Assembly (NCBI GenBank): GCA_012839085.1 | Contig: DUNZ01000086.1 | Location: 1 to 39,846, forward strand | DNA from: Clostridiales bacterium | GTDB lineage: Bacteria; Bacillota; Clostridia; Lachnospirales; Lachnospiraceae | Length of the DNA: 39,846 bases | Reading direction: 5' to 3' | In this document: positions 15,483-23,421 of the stretch, piece by piece | Layout: each line of letters opens with the position of its first letter | How positions within the stretch are numbered: position 1 is the first letter of the stretch | Translations under genes and position numbers: made by a program | Notes under the pieces: model-generated | Told to the model about the DNA's origin: nothing | Seen by the model: only the letters and a program-made list of their open reading frames with translations | Databases searched by the model: none

Positions 15483-16037
15483 ATGATAATACTAAGAGAA
15501 CGCCAAAAAGCCCTAGACATATCATTGCTTTTTGGATGGTTTATTATTTATAGTTATATTGGATGGGTGTATGAAACCATATTGTGTTCCTTGCAAGCAG
15601 GAAGATTTATTAATAGGGGCTTTCTTTATGGACCTTTATGTCCCATTTATGGATTGAGTGTCCTCATGATGATTTTTATATCAGAAAGATGTAAAAATGT
15701 ATTTTCCCTATTTCTTCATTGTGCCCTGGTAGCTTCTTTGATGGAATATGTGATATCTCTAACCTTAGAGAATTTATTTGGAATGCGCTGGTGGAATTAT
15801 TCAGATAAATTCCTAAATATTGATGGGAGGATATGTTTGGGTGCTTCCGTATTATTTGGAGTTTGTGGAACCATTATAGTAAAGTTTCTACATCCACTCT
15901 TGTACCGATTTATTAACAAGAATATAACAGAGGAGATGGCTAGAAAGTTAGTAAAAGTTGTTTTGGTTCTGTTTGTGTGTGATGTGTTAATTTCTACCCA
16001 ATCGTATTTGTTTTTAGGGAAAATAAGTATTGAGTAA
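15483..16037 (+). CDS. PF06541 (CmpB-type) multipass membrane protein
   Basis: A small membrane protein (184 aa from ATG 15483) of the PF06541 family, named 'putative ABC-transporter type IV'; its function is unknown. Family motifs are clear: YSYIGWVYETILCSL, INRGFLYGPLCPIYG and RWWNYSDKFLNIDGR, with about five transmembrane helices. The frame is open back to a TTG at 15408, but that TTG is part of a near-perfect promoter, so translation starts later. ATG 15483 is preferred because AGGGG lies 11 nt upstream; ATG 15462 is the alternative. A homologous domain forms the N-terminal half of the protein encoded at 29797. A terminator follows about 40 nt after the stop, so it is probably a single-gene unit. 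Confidence 0.82.
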   Translation: MIILRERQKALDISLLFGWFIIYSYIGWVYETILCSLQAGRFINRGFLYGPLCPIYGLSVLMMIFISERCKNVFSLFLHCALVASLMEYVISLTLENLFGMRWWNYSDKFLNIDGRICLGASVLFGVCGTIIVKFLHPLLYRFINKNITEEMARKLVKVVLVLFVCDVLISTQSYLFLGKISIE

Positions 16038-16077
16038 ATACAATAAGTGATATACATAAATAGAATTTTCTTGATAC

Positions 16078-16120
16078 AAAAAACGACAGGTTGTCTGTAA
16101 GAACACCCTGCCGTTTTTTG
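16078..16120 (+). terminator. Intrinsic terminator after the CmpB-family gene
   Basis: An A-rich arm with ACG-A-CAGG pairs with CCTG-C-CGTTTTTT around a loop of about 16 nt, with one A/C mismatch. The T-run forms the end. The A-tract on the other side makes it potentially bidirectional. Confidence 0.8.
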
Positions 16121-16148
16121 TAAATTTTGTATAATTATTAGTTTTTTG

Positions 16149-16177
16149 TTTTCAGGTAGTTAAATTTATGTTATAAT
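16149..16177 (+). promoter_or_regulatory. Candidate citrate synthase promoter (extended -10)
   Basis: TTTTCA (16149-16154), a 17-bp spacer and TATAAT (16172-16177), with TG one base before the -10 box (16169-16170), form an extended -10 promoter. The expected start near 16184 gives a leader of about 145 nt. Confidence 0.6.
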
Positions 16178-16185
16178 GGAAAAAC

Positions 16186-16260
16186 ATATATGATAATTAC
16201 ACGAGGGAATGTATAAATCATATATCATAACGGGTGCCCCCCACTTGAATAGTGGAGGGC
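16186..16260 (+). promoter_or_regulatory. Structured 5' leader of citrate synthase gene
   Basis: Two hairpins can form at the start of the transcript. ATATATGAT (16186-16194) pairs with ATCATATAT (16217-16225), a perfect 9-bp stem. GCCCCCCAC (16236-16244) pairs with GTGGAGGGC (16252-16260) around a 7-nt loop with one mismatch. The second stem is very GC-rich for this genome and has no U-run after it, so it is not a terminator. About 69 nt remain to the start codon. It matches no riboswitch class that I recognise. Confidence 0.5.
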
Positions 16261-16329
16261 AATAATATCGAATGTAACGATTCATTAAGATTAGAAATTG
16301 TAGTTTTGTATAAGAAGGGAGATTGATAC

Positions 16330-17697
16330 ATGAGCAAGTATTCTGAAATTACACCGGAAATGATGGAATTGGCCAAACTTTGCAGATCAAATTCAATGAT
16401 AAATCCAGAATTGTATTCTAAATATGATGTAAAGCGTGGTTTGAGGGATATAAGTGGTAAAGGCGTTTTAACCGGCTTAACAGATATCTGTGAAATCCTT
16501 TCCTATACCATTGTTGATAATGATTATGTACCTTGTGAAGGAAAACTATTTTATCGTGGAATTGATGTTGAAGAATTTATTCAAGGGTATATCAATGACG
16601 ATCGCTTTGGATTTGAAGAAGTGACCTATTTGTTATTGTTTGGGGAACTACCAACCCTGGATCAATTGGAGCGTTTTAAAAAGCTCTTAGAAGAATATAG
16701 GGAATTACCTCCCAGCTTTGTAAGAGATATTATTATGAAAGCTCCAAGTAAGGATATGATGAATACCCTTGCCCGTAGTGTTCTTACCTTATATTCCTAT
16801 GATGACAAAGCAGATGATATATCTCTGGAGAATGTTCTTCGCCAGTGTATTCAACTAATTTCTGTGTTCCCCTTATTATCAGTATATGGTTATCAAGCTT
16901 ATGGGCATTATTATTTTGGCAAAAGTTTAGTAATTCATCCACCGAAGGAAGGTTTGTCTACAGCAGAGAATATTCTTTATATGCTTAGACCAAATAAGAA
17001 ATACACAAAATTAGAAGCTAAAATATTAGATATTGCATTGGTACTTCATGCAGAGCATGGAGGAGGTAATAACTCTACTTTCACCACCCATGTGGTAACA
17101 TCTTCTGGTACGGATACCTATTCGACGGTTGCAGCATCCCTTGGATCCTTAAAAGGTCCAAAGCACGGTGGTGCTAACATCAAGGTAATGCAAATGTTTG
17201 AAGATATGAAACAGAATATAAAGGACTGGGAAGATGAAGATGAGGTTGCTAGCTACCTAACAGATTTATTAAATAAAAAAGCCTTTGATAAATCAGGCTT
17301 GATCTATGGTATGGGGCATGCGGTTTATTCTATTTCAGATCCAAGAGCCAATGTCTTTAAAGGATTTGTTAAGAGTCTTTCCGAAGAAGCAGGATATCAG
17401 AAAGAATTCGCTTTGTATGAGAAGGTAGAACGTTTGGCACCTCAGATTATTGCAAAAGAAAGAAAAATGTATAAAGGGGTTAGTGCCAACGTCGATTTCT
17501 ATAGTGGATTTGTTTATTCTATGTTAGGGCTTCCGGTTGAATTATATACACCAATCTTTGCCATCGCAAGAATCGCAGGTTGGAGTGCGCATCGATTAGA
17601 AGAATTAATTAATTCTGGTAAAATTATCCGTCCAGCTTATAAGAGCGTATGTAAGCATAAGCCTTATGTAAGGATAACTGAGAGAACCGATAGCTAA
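16330..17697 (+). CDS. gltA: Citrate synthase (or 2-methylcitrate synthase)
   Basis: Citrate synthase condenses acetyl-CoA with oxaloacetate. The 455-residue protein is of the longer clostridial type. Visible family regions are VKRGLRDISGKGVLTGL near the N-terminus, FYRGIDVEEFI, LHAEHGGGNNSTFTTHVV with the active-site His, GSLKGPKHGGAN, and GMGHAVYSISDPRA with the second catalytic His. A catalytic Asp is expected in NVDFYSGFVYSMLGLP. AAGGGAGA precedes ATG 16330. No aconitase or isocitrate dehydrogenase gene is adjacent, so it stands alone between a CmpB-family gene and a spore gene. In such fermenters it is usually the oxidative start of glutamate synthesis. The 2-methylcitrate activity cannot be ruled out by sequence. 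Confidence 0.92.
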   Translation: MSKYSEITPEMMELAKLCRSNSMINPELYSKYDVKRGLRDISGKGVLTGLTDICEILSYTIVDNDYVPCEGKLFYRGIDVEEFIQGYINDDRFGFEEVTYLLLFGELPTLDQLERFKKLLEEYRELPPSFVRDIIMKAPSKDMMNTLARSVLTLYSYDDKADDISLENVLRQCIQLISVFPLLSVYGYQAYGHYYFGKSLVIHPPKEGLSTAENILYMLRPNKKYTKLEAKILDIALVLHAEHGGGNNSTFTTHVVTSSGTDTYSTVAASLGSLKGPKHGGANIKVMQMFEDMKQNIKDWEDEDEVASYLTDLLNKKAFDKSGLIYGMGHAVYSISDPRANVFKGFVKSLSEEAGYQKEFALYEKVERLAPQIIAKERKMYKGVSANVDFYSGFVYSMLGLPVELYTPIFAIARIAGWSAHRLEELINSGKIIRPAYKSVCKHKPYVRITERTDS

Positions 17698-17772
17698 AAC
17701 ATAATTTGATTTTACTTATTTTTGCATATTTTAAAATTGTTATGTAAAAACTAGGATTAATTTAAAAAGAGA

Positions 17773-17809
17773 ATAAAAGAAAAAAATACCAGTTTATTTT
17801 TTCTTTTAT
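17773..17809 (+). terminator. AT-only hairpin, likely citrate synthase terminator
   Basis: ATAAAAGAAAAAAATA and its near-perfect complement TTATTTTTTCTTTTAT flank a few bases, giving a stem of about 15 bp made almost only of A-T pairs. It lies 75 nt after the citrate synthase stop. Confidence 0.5.
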
Positions 17810-17820
17810 CGCACATACTA
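17792..17820 (+). promoter_or_regulatory. Candidate sigma-G promoter of the SASP gene
   Basis: GTTTA (17792-17796), a 17-bp spacer and CATACTA (17814-17820). The -10 matches the sigma-G consensus CATnnTA at every defined base, and the -35 matches four of five of GnATR-type positions. Forespore sigma-G control is what alpha/beta SASP genes are known to use. It overlaps the preceding AT-rich terminator hairpin. Confidence 0.6.
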
Positions 17821-17832
17821 ACAGCGTAACAA

Positions 17833-17866
17833 CTTAATGAAGATTATACTTATAATTTTCATTAAG
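17833..17866. repeat. Inverted repeat in SASP leader
   Basis: CTTAATGAA (17833-17841) and TTCATTAAG (17858-17866) are perfect 9-bp inverted copies with a 16-nt spacer. They lie just after the predicted sigma-G transcription start, so they could form a stabilising 5' stem in the mRNA or bind a regulator. Confidence 0.55.
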
Positions 17867-17943
17867 GGTAAACACATCAATTATTATTTTGAATGTTAGG
17901 TTGTAAGACTTTTGATTTCAAAATAAGAAGGAGGCGTTTTTAC

Positions 17944-18156
17944 ATGGCAAGGAGAAATAGAGCAGAAATACCTGAAGCGCGTGAAGCACTAGACAGATTT
18001 AAATACGAAGTAGCTAATGAAATTGGTGTTCCATTAAAAAAAGGCTATAACGGTGACTTGACTTCTTACCAGAACGGTTCCGTAGGTGGATATATGGTAA
18101 AAAAAATGATCCAGGAAGCTGAAAAAAGAATGGCTGGCCAATCTGGTCAACAGTAA
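17944..18156 (+). CDS. Alpha/beta-type small acid-soluble spore protein
   Basis: A 70-residue SASP that coats DNA in the dormant spore and protects it from UV and heat. The core matches the family: ALDRFKYEVANEIG, which contains the germination protease cleavage region, and YNGDLTSYQNGSVGGYMVKK with the conserved GxVGG turn. ATG 17944 is the start, with AAGGAGG a few bases upstream; an in-frame ATG at 17893 would add 17 residues not found in the family. It is a single-gene unit between an upstream sigma-G-type promoter candidate and a strong terminator. Its presence is direct evidence that the organism forms endospores. Confidence 0.95.
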   Translation: MARRNRAEIPEAREALDRFKYEVANEIGVPLKKGYNGDLTSYQNGSVGGYMVKKMIQEAEKRMAGQSGQQ

Positions 18157-18177
18157 ATCATATCAATAAATAGATAT

Positions 18178-18205
18178 AAAACGGTTGCTTGATGCAACCG
18201 TTTTT
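18178..18205 (+). terminator. Intrinsic terminator of the SASP gene
   Basis: AAAACGGTTGC and GCAACCGTTTTT pair perfectly around a 5-nt loop, ending in a T-run, 21 nt after the SASP stop. From here to the promoter at 18409 no gene is seen. Confidence 0.92.
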
Positions 18206-18408
18206 CATTAGCACTTTTATAGCCCTTTTAATAAGAAAGTTCTCAAACAATATTTTTTTAATAAAAGAAAACCTTGGTGGCTGCATACTTACGCCTATAC
18301 TAAGAATCCTGGTAGCAGTCTTTAAATAACATTTCCTTAATAGAAAACTATTGAAATATTACCTGGGATAGGATAAACTAACAATAGATATTGACAATTT
18401 GACAAATG

Positions 18409-18437
18409 TTGATAAAATTTAATAAATAAATTATAAT
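18409..18437 (+). promoter_or_regulatory. Promoter of the rsmD-coaD unit
   Basis: TTGATA (18409-18414), a 17-bp spacer and TATAAT (18432-18437) match 11 of 12 consensus bases. Two further TTGACA boxes (18391-18396 and 18399-18404) lie just upstream; the first is spaced 16 bp from TAAAAT (18413-18418), so overlapping promoters are possible. Confidence 0.75.
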
Positions 18438-18474
18438 GTATCTGTAGAAAGTATGTAATAAGCGGAGAATTGTT

Positions 18475-19032
18475 ATGAGAGTGATAGCAGGTAAAGCAAG
18501 AAGACTACAGCTGAAAACGCCGGAAGGATATGAAACCCGACCTACTACGGATAAAATAAAAGAAACTTTATTTAATATCATAAATCCTTATATCGCAGAT
18601 GCGGATTTTTTAGATATTTTTTCTGGTAGTGGTGCAATTGGGATTGAAGCTCTATCCAGAGGAGCCAGATATGCAGCATTTGTAGAAAATAGCAGACCTG
18701 CTTTGGACTGTATCAAGAGCAACCTTAAGTATACAAAGTTAGATCAGCAGGCGGAGATTTTTTCTTTAGATGCTTTAAAAGCCATTAGAGCCTTGGAACT
18801 TAAGGGAAAAGTTTTTGATATTGTTTTTATGGATCCACCTTTTGATCAAATGATTGAAAAGGATATATTATTGGCTCTGCAAAATTCAAATATCATTTAT
18901 TGTGATACTATAATCATTGTAGAAGCTTCGAAAAAAACAAACTTTGATTATCTAGAAGATACAAAATTTGAGATTTATAAGACCAAAGAGTATAAGTCTA
19001 ATAAACATGTTTTTATACAAGAAAGAAAATAG
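18475..19032 (+). CDS. rsmD: 16S rRNA (guanine(966)-N2)-methyltransferase RsmD
   Basis: RsmD methylates G966 of 16S rRNA in the assembled small subunit. The 185-residue protein begins MRVIAGKARRLQL, a family signature, followed by TRPTTDKIKETLFNI, the SAM-binding loop DIFSGSGAIGIEAL (about 47-60) and the catalytic MDPPF (about 119-123). ATG 18475 has GCGGAG upstream. It is ylbH of Bacillus subtilis, where it likewise precedes coaD (ylbI). A hairpin with two wobble pairs (19035-19061) stands between it and coaD. Confidence 0.95.
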   Translation: MRVIAGKARRLQLKTPEGYETRPTTDKIKETLFNIINPYIADADFLDIFSGSGAIGIEALSRGARYAAFVENSRPALDCIKSNLKYTKLDQQAEIFSLDALKAIRALELKGKVFDIVFMDPPFDQMIEKDILLALQNSNIIYCDTIIIVEASKKTNFDYLEDTKFEIYKTKEYKSNKHVFIQERK

Positions 19033-19034
19033 CA

Positions 19035-19061
19035 GATTGTTTTTTTGTTAAAAAAGCGATC
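19035..19061 (+). promoter_or_regulatory. Hairpin between rsmD and coaD
   Basis: GATTGTTTTTTT (19035-19046) can pair with AAAAAAGCGATC (19050-19061) with two G-T wobbles and a tiny loop. No U-run follows, so it is more likely an mRNA-processing or stability element than a terminator. Confidence 0.35.
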
Positions 19062-19083
19062 AATACTAAGGGAGGGAATACAC

Positions 19084-19584
19084 ATGAAAGTAGGTATATA
19101 CCCAGGCAGCTTTGACCCGATAACCCTTGGACATTTGGATGTAATTATTCGTGCCTCCGGTTTGGTTGATCAACTGATTATTGGTGTATTAAAAAACACT
19201 GCTAAGAAACCACTGTTTACAGCAGAAGAACGAGTAAAACTTATTGAATTAGCGATTAAGGATATTCCAGATTTACCACCAGTGAAGGTAGAAGCCTTCG
19301 ATGGATTATTAGTTAATTTTGCAAAAGAAAAAAATGCATCAATTATTGTAAGAGGATTAAGGGCTATCACAGATTTTGAATACGAACTACAAATAGCACA
19401 GACCAATCATAAATTAAACCCTGCAATCGATACTGTGTTTTTTACTACTAGTGTAGAATATTCTTATTTGAGTTCCAGTGCTGTAAGGGAAATTGCAAGT
19501 TTTGGTGGAGATATCCAAAAATTTGTTCCAGAGTGCATAGTGCAATCGATCTATGATAAATATAAATCATTAAGGAGTGTATAA
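19084..19584 (+). CDS. coaD: Phosphopantetheine adenylyltransferase
   Basis: CoaD (PPAT) catalyses the fourth step of coenzyme A synthesis, joining 4'-phosphopantetheine with ATP. The 166-residue length is standard. [20 protein letters not shown] carries the nucleotidyltransferase TxGH motif. [16 protein letters not shown] and [13 protein letters not shown] (the ISSTxxR-like motif) are characteristic. The start is ATG 19084 with GGGAGGG upstream; the frame is open further back but those residues are not in the family. It is ylbI in B. subtilis, in the same position after rsmD. Confidence 0.97.
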   Translation: MKVGIYPGSFDPITLGHLDVIIRASGLVDQLIIGVLKNTAKKPLFTAEERVKLIELAIKDIPDLPPVKVEAFDGLLVNFAKEKNASIIVRGLRAITDFEYELQIAQTNHKLNPAIDTVFFTTSVEYSYLSSSAVREIASFGGDIQKFVPECIVQSIYDKYKSLRSV

Positions 19585-19585
19585 T

Positions 19586-20233
19586 ATGGGAGCGAGCAGA
19601 ATAGAACAATTAATAGAAGATATTTATGAGTTTGTAGAAAGTTGTAGAATGCAGCCATTGTCAAGCACTAAGGTGATTGTACCCAAAGATGAATTGTATG
19701 ATCTGCTCGACGAATTAAGGCTTAGAACTCCAGATGAAATAAAACGTTATCAAAAAATTATTGCTAATCGAGATGCCATAATTGCTGATGCAGAGGAAAA
19801 GGCGGAGGCAATTCTAGCAAAAACTAGGGAGCAAGCCAATGAAATTTTGAATGAGCATGAAATTATGCAGCAAGCTTATTACCAGGCCAATGAGATGATT
19901 ATGCAGGCTTCCGAAGAAGCAGATAGACTTCGGAGAGAAGCACAAATGGAGGCGGACCAAATCAGATCTGGTGCCTTGGCATATTCACAGGAAATTCTTT
20001 CTGAAATGGAAAGAGTCTTTGCCAATGCTTATGAAACGGCTTTATCACGGTATGATTCCTTTATCGGCATGCTAAAAGAAAACATGGAAATTGTTAGCAA
20101 TAACAAGAGAGAAATTGAAGCCCAGCTTTATCCACAAGATAATGCTCAATTACAGTATGATGAACCTTCACAAGAGTATCAGGATGATGACTTTGACTTT
20201 GATGAAAATACCTTTTATCAAGAAGAAGAATAA
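19586..20233 (+). CDS. Coiled-coil protein of unknown function with acidic tail
   Basis: A 215-residue, cytoplasmic, highly charged protein. Residues about 1-45 hold a conserved-looking start (IEQLIEDIYEFVESC, then PLSSTKVIVPKDELYDLLDEL). About 55-150 is a long coiled coil rich in Ala, Glu, Gln and Arg (ATP-synthase b-subunit/DivIVA-like look). The last 40 residues are extremely acidic (Asp/Glu/Tyr/Gln). ATG 19586 is chosen, with AAGGAG at 19572-19577 overlapping the end of coaD. It is tied to coaD by this overlap. The N-terminus is reminiscent of DivIVA-type polar scaffolds, but I do not claim that family. It abuts the convergent ylbJ by 2 nt. Confidence 0.75.
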   Translation: MGASRIEQLIEDIYEFVESCRMQPLSSTKVIVPKDELYDLLDELRLRTPDEIKRYQKIIANRDAIIADAEEKAEAILAKTREQANEILNEHEIMQQAYYQANEMIMQASEEADRLRREAQMEADQIRSGALAYSQEILSEMERVFANAYETALSRYDSFIGMLKENMEIVSNNKREIEAQLYPQDNAQLQYDEPSQEYQDDDFDFDENTFYQEEE

Positions 20234-20235
20234 AA

Positions 20236-21327
20236 TTAATGATATAGTAGCACTACATAAATTAAGGAAAGTATAAAGGCAAGGAATGCACTCATCAATT
20301 TTACAATTGAATAAGTTACAATGGATAGTCTTGTGTCGCCGATTACACTCTTGGTTTGTGCCATTCCGGATAAACCGCCGAAAGAGGTAAGTACGGAAAC
20401 CAGGACTATTTTTACATCGTCGGATAGGGGCATTTTACATACTTGGTTAATCCCAGTGGTAATTTCAAGTAAGCCCATTAGAACTGCCTTGGTATAAACC
20501 ATTCCAGGAAGGGCTTCTTTAATGATCTGAGCCATTATGGAAAAGAGAATAATATAGCCACCGATTTTAGTCACCACTTCAAAACCGTTCATAATGGTAT
20601 TGTCCACGATTTCAAAGCTAATGTTTTTTCGCATATCTTTATTTTGTTTGCTTATGGCTAGCTCATGATCTGGCTTTTGATTATGTAATTCCAAATGAGT
20701 AGAGGATTCTTGATTTTGATTCAGAGGATTTAGGGAGGCGGCTTTTAGCCTAGGTGTAATCTTTTTGTCTTCTCTTTTTTGGGATATGTAGCGATAGATT
20801 AAGCCGCTGATGATTGCTGCTCCGTAAATGATAACGAATAAGGAATATTTAATTCGGGGAAGCTTTAATTGAGTAATGGAAATAAACCCAATAATAAACA
20901 TTGGGCTAGCATTATTGCACATACTAATTAGAAATTGACCCTCTTTCCTCTTAATTTTATCTTCGGATAAAAGGTCTGCAGTGGACTTTGCGCCCATAGG
21001 AATTCCGGATAAAAATCCGATGACAATGGGATAACAGGCTTCTGGGCTAACCTTAAATAATTTACCCAGTACTGGGTAGAAGACTTTACTAATTTGCTTT
21101 GTTATATTCAGTTGTATCATTAGGTTGGAAACAATAATAAATGGTAGAAGATTAGGCAAAACATTATGAAACCAGAGTAGCAATCCTGTTGTTGCACCTT
21201 CATAGGATGCTTTGGGATATAGAATCATGACAATAAGAAATAATAGTATTAGGCCTTTTATTAATTTGTTTGTGGTATTTCCCTTGGTTCGAAGAAATGA
21301 GTGTTCCTGTAAATTGAAAATTCTCAT
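20236..21327 (-). CDS. ylbJ: Sporulation integral membrane protein YlbJ
   Basis: YlbJ is a nucleoside-recognition-domain membrane protein needed for spore formation in Bacillus. The 363-residue protein has about eight membrane helices. Typical parts are LLLWFHNVLPNLLPFIIVSN, IVIGFLSGIPMGAKSTADL, CNNASPMFIIGFI and SFGGLSGMAQTKSVI. A hydrophilic linker of about 50 residues, rich in Asn, Gln and Lys, divides the two halves (about 181-230). The start at 21327 has AGAGGTTG upstream on the minus strand. In B. subtilis it follows coaD in the same direction; here it is inverted and convergent. A sigma-E-like promoter lies upstream, which fits its known mother-cell expression in Bacillus. Confidence 0.9.
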   Translation of the reverse strand: MRIFNLQEHSFLRTKGNTTNKLIKGLILLFLIVMILYPKASYEGATTGLLLWFHNVLPNLLPFIIVSNLMIQLNITKQISKVFYPVLGKLFKVSPEACYPIVIGFLSGIPMGAKSTADLLSEDKIKRKEGQFLISMCNNASPMFIIGFISITQLKLPRIKYSLFVIIYGAAIISGLIYRYISQKREDKKITPRLKAASLNPLNQNQESSTHLELHNQKPDHELAISKQNKDMRKNISFEIVDNTIMNGFEVVTKIGGYIILFSIMAQIIKEALPGMVYTKAVLMGLLEITTGINQVCKMPLSDDVKIVLVSVLTSFGGLSGMAQTKSVIGDTRLSIVTYSIVKLMSAFLAFILSLIYVVLLYH

Positions 21328-21358
21328 AGTGCAACCTCTAGGTGAAGACGTTTATTAT

Positions 21359-21386
21359 AATTTATGATTTTAGATATAGATTATTC
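21359..21386 (-). promoter_or_regulatory. Possible sigma-E promoter of ylbJ
   Basis: On the minus strand GAATAAT (21386-21380) is followed after 13 bp by CATAAATT (21366-21359). This resembles sigma-E promoters (-35 with core ATA, -10 of the CATAnnnT form). The region is very AT-rich, so a chance match is possible. Confidence 0.35.
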
Positions 21387-21452
21387 AATAATAATATTTT
21401 ATACTTTAAACAAAATTCAAGAAATCAAAATTTAAAATAAAGGAGAATATGT

Positions 21453-23258
21453 ATGGCAAAGCAAAAAAATCTACCAAAGAGAAATGAGGTTGATCAGCAG
21501 TATAAATGGGCAATCGAAGATTTATATCCATCCGATGAAGATTGGCAGAAGGAATATGACTCCTTAATAAATATGCTTCCCCAAGTGAGTGAATATCAGG
21601 GGCGTTTATCCAAGTCTGGAGAATTGCTCTTAAAATTTCTTCAGTTAAGAGATGAAGTAGGAAAGCTTTTGGAAAGGGTATACGTATATGCCAATCAGAA
21701 GTATCACGAAGATACCTCGAATGCTACCTATCAAGATTTATCTAGCAAGGCCAATCGGATTGCGGTACAAGTGGAGAGCGCCTTATCTTTTGCTACCCCA
21801 GAAATCTTATCCATTCCTGAAGAGGCTGTTGCACAATTTAAGATGGATACTCCAGAGTTAAAATTATATGAATTTTATCTAAAGGATATTTTGAGGAGAA
21901 AACCTCATGTTTTATCGGCGGAAATGGAAGCCTTGTTGGCGGATGCTGGTGAAATAGCCGAAGCACCTGATAATATTTTCTCTATGTTTAATAATGCTGA
22001 TATAAAATTTCCTGAAATTAAGGATGAACATAATGAAACGGTAAAAATCACCCATGGAAGATTTGGTCAATTGTTGGAAAGTAGTGATCGAAGAGTTCGA
22101 AGGGAAGCATTTGAAGGAGTATATGCTACCTATCATAGTTTCCGAAATACCTTGGCAGCAGCTTTTAGTGCCAATGTAAAACAGGAAGTGTTTTTTGCCA
22201 AAACAAGAAAATACAATTCCAGTCTAGAGAAAGCTCTTGATGGATCCAATGTACCAGTGGAAGTATATAAGAATCTCATTGCCGCTGTTCATGAAAACAT
22301 GGGCTTGATGCACAGATATGTGAATTTACGTAAGAAAGTACTAGGCTTGGATGAACTTCATATGTATGATCTTTATACTCCCTTAGTTCAGGATGTCAAG
22401 ATGGAAATTCCCTTTGAAGAAGCGAAGAATCTAGTAATCAGTGGTTTGGAGCCCTTAGGGGAAGAATATAGAAAAATATTAATTGAGGGCTTTAATAACC
22501 GATGGATTGATATCTACGAAAATGAAAACAAACGGAGTGGGGCATATTCTTGGGGCGCTTATGGAACCCATCCCTATGTTTTATTAAATTATAATGATAC
22601 CTTAAACAATGTCTTTACCTTAGCCCATGAAATGGGCCATGCGATTCATAGCTATTATTCGGACCGAGAACAACCCTATGTATATGCTGGTTATAAGATT
22701 TTTGTGGCAGAAGTGGCATCTACCTGTAATGAGGCTCTACTAATTAATCATATGTTGAAGACGACGGAAGATCCAAAGAAAAAGGCTTATTTGATTAATC
22801 ACTTCCTTGAGAAATTTAAGGGCACAGTTTACCGTCAGACAATGTTTGCAGAATTTGAAATGATTACTCATGAAATGGTGGAAAAGGGAGAAAGTCTGAC
22901 TGCCGATGTTCTTTGTAAGATTTATCATGATTTGAATCTTGCATATTTTGGTGATGGCATTGTGATTGATAAAGAAATTGATATGGAATGGGCCAGAATT
23001 CCTCATTTCTATAATGCCTTTTATGTTTATCAATATGCCACTGGATACAGTGCTGCCATAGCCCTATCTAGGAGAATTTTAAATGAAGGTAGTCCAGCTG
23101 TGAATGATTATATTCGTTTCCTAAGTAGTGGAAGTTCAAACTATCCAATCGAATTATTGAAAGAAGCTGGGGTTGATATGAGTACCAAGGAACCAGTAAC
23201 GCAAGCCTTAAAACTCTTTGAAGAATTGTTGGATCAAATGGAAGAGTTAATCGGTTAA
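21453..23258 (+). CDS. pepF: Oligoendopeptidase F (M3 family zinc peptidase)
   Basis: A cytoplasmic zinc metallopeptidase that cuts short peptides, 601 residues, normal for PepF. The zinc site HEMGHAIHSYY begins at His392, and the third ligand is expected in the following FVAEVASTCNEAL stretch. Other family segments are WGAYGTHPYVLLNYNDTLNN just before the zinc site and FYNAFYVYQYATGYSAA near the C-terminus. AAAGGAG precedes ATG 21453. It is divergent from ylbJ and separated from the following tmcAL by a shared terminator. It is an insertion relative to the ylb gene order of Bacillus. Confidence 0.95.
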   Translation: MAKQKNLPKRNEVDQQYKWAIEDLYPSDEDWQKEYDSLINMLPQVSEYQGRLSKSGELLLKFLQLRDEVGKLLERVYVYANQKYHEDTSNATYQDLSSKANRIAVQVESALSFATPEILSIPEEAVAQFKMDTPELKLYEFYLKDILRRKPHVLSAEMEALLADAGEIAEAPDNIFSMFNNADIKFPEIKDEHNETVKITHGRFGQLLESSDRRVRREAFEGVYATYHSFRNTLAAAFSANVKQEVFFAKTRKYNSSLEKALDGSNVPVEVYKNLIAAVHENMGLMHRYVNLRKKVLGLDELHMYDLYTPLVQDVKMEIPFEEAKNLVISGLEPLGEEYRKILIEGFNNRWIDIYENENKRSGAYSWGAYGTHPYVLLNYNDTLNNVFTLAHEMGHAIHSYYSDREQPYVYAGYKIFVAEVASTCNEALLINHMLKTTEDPKKKAYLINHFLEKFKGTVYRQTMFAEFEMITHEMVEKGESLTADVLCKIYHDLNLAYFGDGIVIDKEIDMEWARIPHFYNAFYVYQYATGYSAAIALSRRILNEGSPAVNDYIRFLSSGSSNYPIELLKEAGVDMSTKEPVTQALKLFEELLDQMEELIG

Positions 23259-23350
23259 GAAGTTACTATTTATATGTTTAAAGATATGTTTAAAAAAGTT
23301 TTATAGATAAGTAGCCGTCATCTTCATATCTTTTCATAATTTTTATTAGC

Positions 23351-23397
23351 AAAAAAGAGTAAGCGAAAATAAGATTATATCGTTTACTCTTTTTTTC
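23351..23397. terminator. Bidirectional terminator between pepF and tmcAL
   Basis: AAAAAAGAGTAAGCGA pairs with TCGTTTACTCTTTTTT over about 16 bp with one G-T wobble. A-rich and T-rich flanks serve both converging genes. Confidence 0.88.
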
Positions 23398-23421
23398 TAT
23401 AAATCTCGGATATTTCTTATT

